A DNA stretch of 5,966 nucleotides, taken from contig JAFZGR010000133.1 in the NCBI GenBank assembly GCA_017555325.1, positions 1 through 5,966 of the forward strand, in the 5' to 3' direction. Source of the stretch: Alphaproteobacteria bacterium (GTDB lineage Bacteria > Pseudomonadota > Alphaproteobacteria > CAAHEQ01 > UBA3637). This document shows, piece after piece, positions 1 through 3,601 of the stretch (the stretch's first letter is position 1; each line of letters opens with the position of its first letter). Both the position numbers and the translations under genes were made by a program. Below the pieces are notes generated by a model. That model did not search any database. It was not told where the DNA came from and saw nothing but the letters and a program-made list of their open reading frames with translations.

Positions 1-161
1 AAGAGAAAAAAGAAGAAAAACAAAATTTACTTATACAGGAATTAGCACAAACAAGTATTGTAGCTCAAACTTTAAAGGCTTTCCCACAAGCAAAAATCAG
101 CAAGGCAAAACAAATTACAGAAACAGATTCGAATGAAGAAATATCTTCCGAAGAAGAATAA
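1..161 (+). CDS. dnaX: C-terminal end of probable DNA polymerase III subunit gamma/tau (partial)
   Basis: Only the last 52 codons are in the window, read from base 3 and ending at a TAA at 159-161. The visible residues begin with a charged Glu/Lys stretch, continue as a helical segment (LLIQELAQTSIVAQTLKAFP), then AKISKAKQI, and finish in an acidic tail (SNEEISSEEE). The pattern 'hydrophobic helix, V-x-x-x-L-x-A-F-P-x-A-K-I, acidic end' is what I know from the extreme C-terminus of alphaproteobacterial DnaX (tau), where forms like 'VxxVLxAFPGAxI' are usual. Tau would couple the clamp loader to the polymerase core and DnaB at the replication fork. The following gene is convergent, so the common dnaX-ybaB-recR order is absent downstream. 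The identification rests on a short match by eye; a different protein with a charged C-terminus remains possible. Confidence 0.6.
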   Translation, partial: EKKEEKQNLLIQELAQTSIVAQTLKAFPQAKISKAKQITETDSNEEISSEEE

Positions 162-237
162 ATATTTTTGAAGCAATAGATCAATAAAATACATATAACA
201 GTGTTTTTTTAAGCTAAATTACCTGTTTTTTATACCC

Positions 238-274
238 TAATTCCCGAAACTTTTGCATAAACTTTCGGGAATTA
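238..274. terminator. Perfect 12-bp inverted repeat between convergent genes, possible bidirectional terminator
   Basis: TAATTCCCGAAA at 238-249 is the exact reverse complement of TTTCGGGAATTA at 263-274, with a 13-nt loop between. It sits between the end of the plus-strand dnaX-like gene (161) and the stop of the minus-strand ankyrin gene (289), the expected place for a shared terminator. Neither strand shows a proper run of T directly after the stem: the plus side continues ATTGTATCTG and the minus side GGGTATAAAA. It may therefore be a weak or factor-assisted terminator, or an mRNA 3'-end stabiliser. Two T-runs (204-210 and 226-231) lie upstream of the stem on the plus strand, not after it. 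The hairpin is certain; the function is inferred. Confidence 0.5.
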
Positions 275-288
275 ATTGTATCTGAATA

Positions 289-810
289 TTATTGCCCGAT
301 TGCATGGACATTGTTGTCTGGTGTTTTTGCTGAATTTTTTGCTTTTTGAATACAAAGAGGATCTTTTTGCAAATCTTTTGCCCTATCAAATAAGGCTAAA
401 CAGGTTGTATATCTTTGTCTACATACGTTTTCAGCTGTCTCTGTTTCTACAACCCCTACTTTATCTATATAAGCAAACTCACAAGATTGTCTAGGTGTAA
501 AATGACTACCATTTAAAATATCTGTTTTTGCCCCGTTTTTTAACAGTTCCCGAATTGTATTTTGACTGCCATGCGACCCAGCCACATGCAAGGCGGTACA
601 TTTATTTGCAAAATACGGCCGATTTATCTCTATTCTTTTTGCCTTAATCAATTCAGAAACAATCCCCTCATTATCATTTACCAATGTATAATATAAAGCT
701 ACTAGCGGATTTGTCCCGTGATTTAAACAATAAATCATGGTTGCCGTATCATTTTCTTTGGAAGCCTTTTTAAAAGAAATATTCCAATCAATTTCTTTGT
801 GTTGTTGCAT
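289..810 (-). CDS. Small ankyrin-repeat protein (173 aa)
   Basis: The clearest ankyrin repeat is at about residues 71-100: TALHVAGSHGSQNTIRELL followed by KNGAKTDI, with the canonical T-A-L-H, helix, L-L-x-x-G-A pattern. Two weaker repeats precede it (about residues 9-35, with MIYCLNHGTNPL, and about 36-68, with YTLVNDNEGIVSELI). The last 70 residues are not recognisably ankyrin; they carry several Cys residues and a charged, Asn/Lys-rich end. No signal peptide or membrane segment is visible. Ankyrin repeats bind other proteins, so a protein-binding role is likely, but the partner is unknown. I start at 810 rather than an in-frame ATG at 840, because AAAGGA at 822-817 lies 6 nt before the 810 ATG, and the -10 box at 860-855 would put transcription start only some 8 nt before the 840 ATG. 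It lies downstream of clpB on the same strand, so read-through is possible despite its own promoter. Confidence 0.85.
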   Translation of the reverse strand: MQQHKEIDWNISFKKASKENDTATMIYCLNHGTNPLVALYYTLVNDNEGIVSELIKAKRIEINRPYFANKCTALHVAGSHGSQNTIRELLKNGAKTDILNGSHFTPRQSCEFAYIDKVGVVETETAENVCRQRYTTCLALFDRAKDLQKDPLCIQKAKNSAKTPDNNVHAIGQ

Positions 811-816
811 AAAAAA

Positions 817-822
817 TCCTTT
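817..822 (-). promoter_or_regulatory. Ribosome binding site deciding the start of the small ankyrin gene
   Basis: On the minus strand AAAGGA reads from 822 to 817, with six T between it and the ATG at 810-808. The upstream in-frame ATG at 840-838 is preceded by an AT-rich stretch (TATATTCATC) with no purine-rich site, so the internal start is preferred. Confidence 0.7.
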
Positions 823-854
823 ACTGTTAATAAAAAACATGATGAATATATTTC

Positions 855-882
855 ATTATACACAAATTTTGAAAAAAATCAA
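855..882 (-). promoter_or_regulatory. Sigma70-type promoter of the small ankyrin gene
   Basis: On the minus strand, TTGATT (882-877) and a perfect TATAAT (860-855) are separated by 16 nt. Transcription would begin near 848, giving a leader of about 38 nt to the ATG at 810. The -35 box is embedded in T-tracts, and the 13 nt at 885-873 are identical to the -35 region of the divergent large ankyrin gene at 3548-3560. It lies just beyond the proposed clpB terminator. Confidence 0.6.
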
Positions 883-900
883 CAAAAAATATTAATAATT

Positions 901-944
901 TTATTCCGTTCTTCCAGTATCTTACCTTAAAGAAAGCGGAATAA
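901..944 (-). terminator. Probable clpB transcription terminator hairpin
   Basis: TTATTCCG at 901-908 pairs with CGGAATAA at 937-944. Inside that, TTCTT (909-913) can pair with AAGAA (930-934), leaving a 2-nt bulge and a loop of about 16 nt. On the minus strand the hairpin begins 11 nt after the clpB stop and is followed by an AT-rich stretch reaching TTTTTT at 889-884 and a second T-run at 878-872. The T-run is later than in a textbook intrinsic terminator, so efficiency may be modest. Confidence 0.5.
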
Positions 945-954
945 TCCATCAAAT

Positions 955-3459
955 TTAAGAAACAACCAATTTATCTTGTTTTACTGACAAATGAGCCACC
1001 GAATTATCGGAAATGTGACCATTCAACAATTCTATAGCGAGTGGGTTCTCAACTTCTTGTTGAATAAGGCGTTTTAATGGTCTCGCCCCGAATTCAGCAT
1101 CATAACCGTTTTTCGCCAACCAATCTTTTGCCGTATCATCTAAATGCAATTGAATATGATGTTCTTTTAAGCGTTCTTGCAAACGGGCAATTTGAATATC
1201 AACAATCTTACGAATATCTTCTTGTTTTAATGCATGAAACACAATGATTTCATCTAACCGATTAATAAATTCGGGTTTAAAGAAGTTTTTTAATTTTTGC
1301 AAAATATCTTTTTCTTTCTCACCTGTAATCAAATTAGAGGTCATAATTAAAAAAGTATTTTTAAAATCAACTGTTCTGCCTTGCCCATCCGTCAAACGGC
1401 CATCATCCAAAACTTGCAACAACACATTAAAAACATCCGGATGAGCTTTTTCTACTTCATCAAACAAAATAACCTGATATGGTCGACGACGCACAGCTTC
1501 CGTTAAAACACCACCCTCATCGTATCCGACATACCCCGGAGGGGCACCAATCAAACGGGCAACGGCATGTTTTTCCATATATTCACTCATATCAATTCGC
1601 AAATAGGCAGTTTCCTCATCAAATAAAAATGTTGCCAATGCTTTTGCCAACTCTGTTTTTCCGACACCGGTTGGTCCTAAAAATAAAAAAGATCCTATCG
1701 GTTTATTCGGATCTTTTAATCCGGAACGACTTCTACGAACGGCATTTGATACAGCAACAACTGCTGTTTTTTGACCAATAACACGCTTTGCTAATTCTTC
1801 TTCCATATGCAACAATTTTTCCCGTTCACTTCCCATTAATTTATCTGTCGGGATTCCTGTCCATTTTGAAACAATAGACGCAATAATATCTGGTGTTACT
1901 GTTTCAATAGTTGGTGTGTTTTGATTTTGAGCCTCTAAAACCGCTAATTTCTTTTCCATTTCTGGAATTTCTTTATACTGCAATTCTCCGGCTTTTTCAT
2001 ATGCCCCCTCCCTTAAAGCTTTTTCCACTTCAGTTTTAGCTTTATCTAACCGTTCTCTAATCCGATTAGCTTCTTGTAAACTGTTTTTATGTGTACTCCA
2101 TAATTTTGTTTCTTCTATTGATTGTTTTTCCAATTCATCAATTTGTTTTTTTATCTTATCCAACCGTTCCTTTGATGCCAAATCAGATTCTTTTTTCAAT
2201 GCTTCGCTCTCAATTTTTAATTGGATTAACTTCCGGTCAATTTCATCTAAATGCTCCGGCTTTGAATCAATAGCCATTCTGAGTTTACTGGCAGCCTCAT
2301 CAATCAAATCGATGGCTTTATCCGGCAAAAATCGGTCTGTTATATAGCGATTAGACATTGTCGCAGCAGCAACCAATGCGGCATCGGCAATACGAACACC
2401 ATGATGCAACTCATATTTTTCTTTAATTCCACGCAAGATAGATATTGTTTCCTCAACTTGCGGTTCATTTACATACACAGGTTGAAACCGACGGGCAAAA
2501 GCCTGATCTTTTTCAATATACTTTTGATATTCTTTTAATGTTGTTGCCCCAATACAATGTAATTCACCTCGTGCCAGTGCTGGTTTTAACAAATTAGAAG
2601 CATCCATAGAACCACTTGTTGCCCCAGCTCCGACAACTGTATGCATTTCATCAATAAACAAGATGATTTGTCCATTTGAAGCACTTACTTCTTCTAAAAC
2701 AGCTTTCAACCGTTCTTCAAATTCACCCCGATACTTCGCTCCAGCAATCAATGCGCCCATATCAAGAGCCATTAATCGTTTATTAGCTAATGTTTCTGGA
2801 ACATCTTTATTAATAATCCGCAAAGCCAATCCTTCTACAATAGCCGTTTTACCCACCCCCGGTTCTCCAATTAAAATTGGATTATTTTTTGTCCGTCGGG
2901 ACAATACCTGAATTGCATGTCGAATTTCTTCATCTCGTCCGATAACAGGATCCAATTTTCCATCCCGAGCTCGTTGTGTATAATCTGTTGCATATTTTTT
3001 TAATGCTTCAAAATTATCCTCCGCCGTTGAAGATTGGGCTGTCCGACCTTGTCGTAAAGTATTAATAACATCATTTAATTTTTTCTCATCAACTCCATAT
3101 GCATTATTCATCAAAAGTGCTTGTAAAAGACGTTCTACCGTCACATAAGAATCATGTGCTTTTTTTGCAATTTGTTCTGCAACATCTAATACCTTTAAAA
3201 AAGCCTGTGAAGCCGACACCTGAACCCCCGAACCGGAAACATGCGGAAGCTTTTCCATCTCTGCTTCCACCTGTTGTCGAATATAATGAATATCTGCCCC
3301 TGCTTGAATAAGAAGTGTGGAGGCCATACCCTCTTTATCATCCAATAAAACTTTTAACAAATGAATTGGCATAACAAATTGATTATTCATCCGAACAGCC
3401 AATGCTTGTGCAGATTGAATAAAACCTTGTGATCTGTCTGTAAATTTTTCTGACTGCAT
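955..3459 (-). CDS. clpB: ATP-dependent chaperone / protein disaggregase ClpB (834 aa)
   Basis: ClpB is a cytoplasmic hexameric AAA+ machine that, with DnaK/DnaJ/GrpE, threads aggregated proteins through its pore. The whole architecture is present: Clp N-domain (about 1-140); NBD1 with Walker A GEPGVGKT (198-205), pore loop AKYRG (Tyr243), Walker B ILFIDE (to Glu271), sensor ATT (305-307) and arginine fingers R323/R324; coiled-coil middle domain (about 395-520); NBD2 with GPTGVGKT (595-602), pore loop GYVG (Tyr643), Walker B ILFDE (Asp667, Glu668), arginine finger R734 and sensor-2 GAR (R793). The middle domain and the absence of a ClpP-binding loop I can recognise argue for ClpB over ClpA/ClpC. 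At 834 aa it is about 20-30 residues shorter than usual; gaps fall in the second half of the N-domain/linker and after the NBD2 sensor-1 TSN. I start at 3459 (MQSEKFTDRSQGF, the family's normal N-terminus) because a good ribosome site precedes it; an in-frame ATG at 3531 would add 24 atypical residues. All catalytic residues are intact. Confidence 0.98.
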   Translation of the reverse strand: MQSEKFTDRSQGFIQSAQALAVRMNNQFVMPIHLLKVLLDDKEGMASTLLIQAGADIHYIRQQVEAEMEKLPHVSGSGVQVSASQAFLKVLDVAEQIAKKAHDSYVTVERLLQALLMNNAYGVDEKKLNDVINTLRQGRTAQSSTAEDNFEALKKYATDYTQRARDGKLDPVIGRDEEIRHAIQVLSRRTKNNPILIGEPGVGKTAIVEGLALRIINKDVPETLANKRLMALDMGALIAGAKYRGEFEERLKAVLEEVSASNGQIILFIDEMHTVVGAGATSGSMDASNLLKPALARGELHCIGATTLKEYQKYIEKDQAFARRFQPVYVNEPQVEETISILRGIKEKYELHHGVRIADAALVAAATMSNRYITDRFLPDKAIDLIDEAASKLRMAIDSKPEHLDEIDRKLIQLKIESEALKKESDLASKERLDKIKKQIDELEKQSIEETKLWSTHKNSLQEANRIRERLDKAKTEVEKALREGAYEKAGELQYKEIPEMEKKLAVLEAQNQNTPTIETVTPDIIASIVSKWTGIPTDKLMGSEREKLLHMEEELAKRVIGQKTAVVAVSNAVRRSRSGLKDPNKPIGSFLFLGPTGVGKTELAKALATFLFDEETAYLRIDMSEYMEKHAVARLIGAPPGYVGYDEGGVLTEAVRRRPYQVILFDEVEKAHPDVFNVLLQVLDDGRLTDGQGRTVDFKNTFLIMTSNLITGEKEKDILQKLKNFFKPEFINRLDEIIVFHALKQEDIRKIVDIQIARLQERLKEHHIQLHLDDTAKDWLAKNGYDAEFGARPLKRLIQQEVENPLAIELLNGHISDNSVAHLSVKQDKLVVS

Positions 3460-3467
3460 TTTCCTTT

Positions 3468-3473
3468 CTCCTT
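3468..3473 (-). promoter_or_regulatory. Ribosome binding site of clpB
   Basis: On the minus strand the purine run AAAGGAGAAAGGAAA leads into the ATG at 3459. AAGGAG (3473-3468) is 8 nt from the start codon, while the second AGGA is only 2 nt away and probably too close. No comparable site precedes the in-frame ATG at 3531, which supports the 834-aa protein. Confidence 0.75.
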
Positions 3474-3550
3474 TGCATATAAAGGTGTGTATTGGTTTTC
3501 CAAAAATCAAGAGTTTTACAAAACTTTTCATTTAAATTTACAAAATATTG

Positions 3551-3579
3551 TTGATTTTTTGATGTTTATCCTGTAAAAT
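3551..3579 (+). promoter_or_regulatory. Sigma70-type promoter of the metallopeptidase-ankyrin gene
   Basis: TTGATT (3551-3556) and TAAAAT (3574-3579) are 17 nt apart, the ideal spacing, with four and five matches to the consensus hexamers. Transcription would begin near 3586, leaving a leader of about 15 nt that starts just before the ribosome site. The 13 nt at 3548-3560 recur at the -35 region of the small ankyrin gene. Confidence 0.55.
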
Positions 3580-3590
3580 ATTAAAAAAAC

Positions 3591-3596
3591 AAGGAG
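3591..3596 (+). promoter_or_regulatory. Ribosome binding site of the metallopeptidase-ankyrin gene
   Basis: AAGGAG ends 5 nt before the ATG at 3602. It is a strong Shine-Dalgarno match and fixes the start of the long open frame that follows. Confidence 0.8.
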
Positions 3597-3601
3597 ATTA
3601 T

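Larger units (their letters stand above)
3460..3601. promoter_or_regulatory. Divergent intergenic region between clpB and the metallopeptidase-ankyrin gene
   Basis: This 142-bp gap must carry promoters for both directions. The plus-strand promoter is recognisable (3551-3579). For clpB I found no convincing one: a CTTG on the minus strand at 3511-3508 resembles a sigma32 -35 element, but the best -10-like sequence (CCTTTATAT, 3485-3477) is 22 nt away, too far. No CIRCE repeat (TTAGCACTC-N9-GAGTGCTAA) is present. Two short dyads occur: TTGG-TTTT-CCAA at 3493-3504 (position approximate by one base) and AGTTTT-AC-AAAACT at 3512-3525. Confidence 0.5.

Noticed and set aside
811..840. Longer start of the small ankyrin protein at 840 (183 aa)
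   Set aside because: There is no ribosome site, and the ATG would be only about 8 nt from the predicted transcription start; the ATG at 810 has AAAGGA at good spacing.
1244..2911. Plus-strand open frames of 60-100 codons inside clpB
   Set aside because: They are antisense to a strongly conserved coding region, lack family features, and are explained by the codon pattern of clpB.
3477..3511. Sigma32 promoter for clpB (CTTG ... CCTTTATAT on the minus strand)
   Set aside because: The spacing of 22 nt is too long, and the start point would fall nearly at the ribosome binding site.
3460..3531. N-terminal extension of clpB from an in-frame ATG at 3531 (858 aa)
   Set aside because: The extra 24 residues are not ClpB-like, no ribosome site precedes that ATG, and the family's usual start (MQSEKFTDRSQGF) has a strong one.
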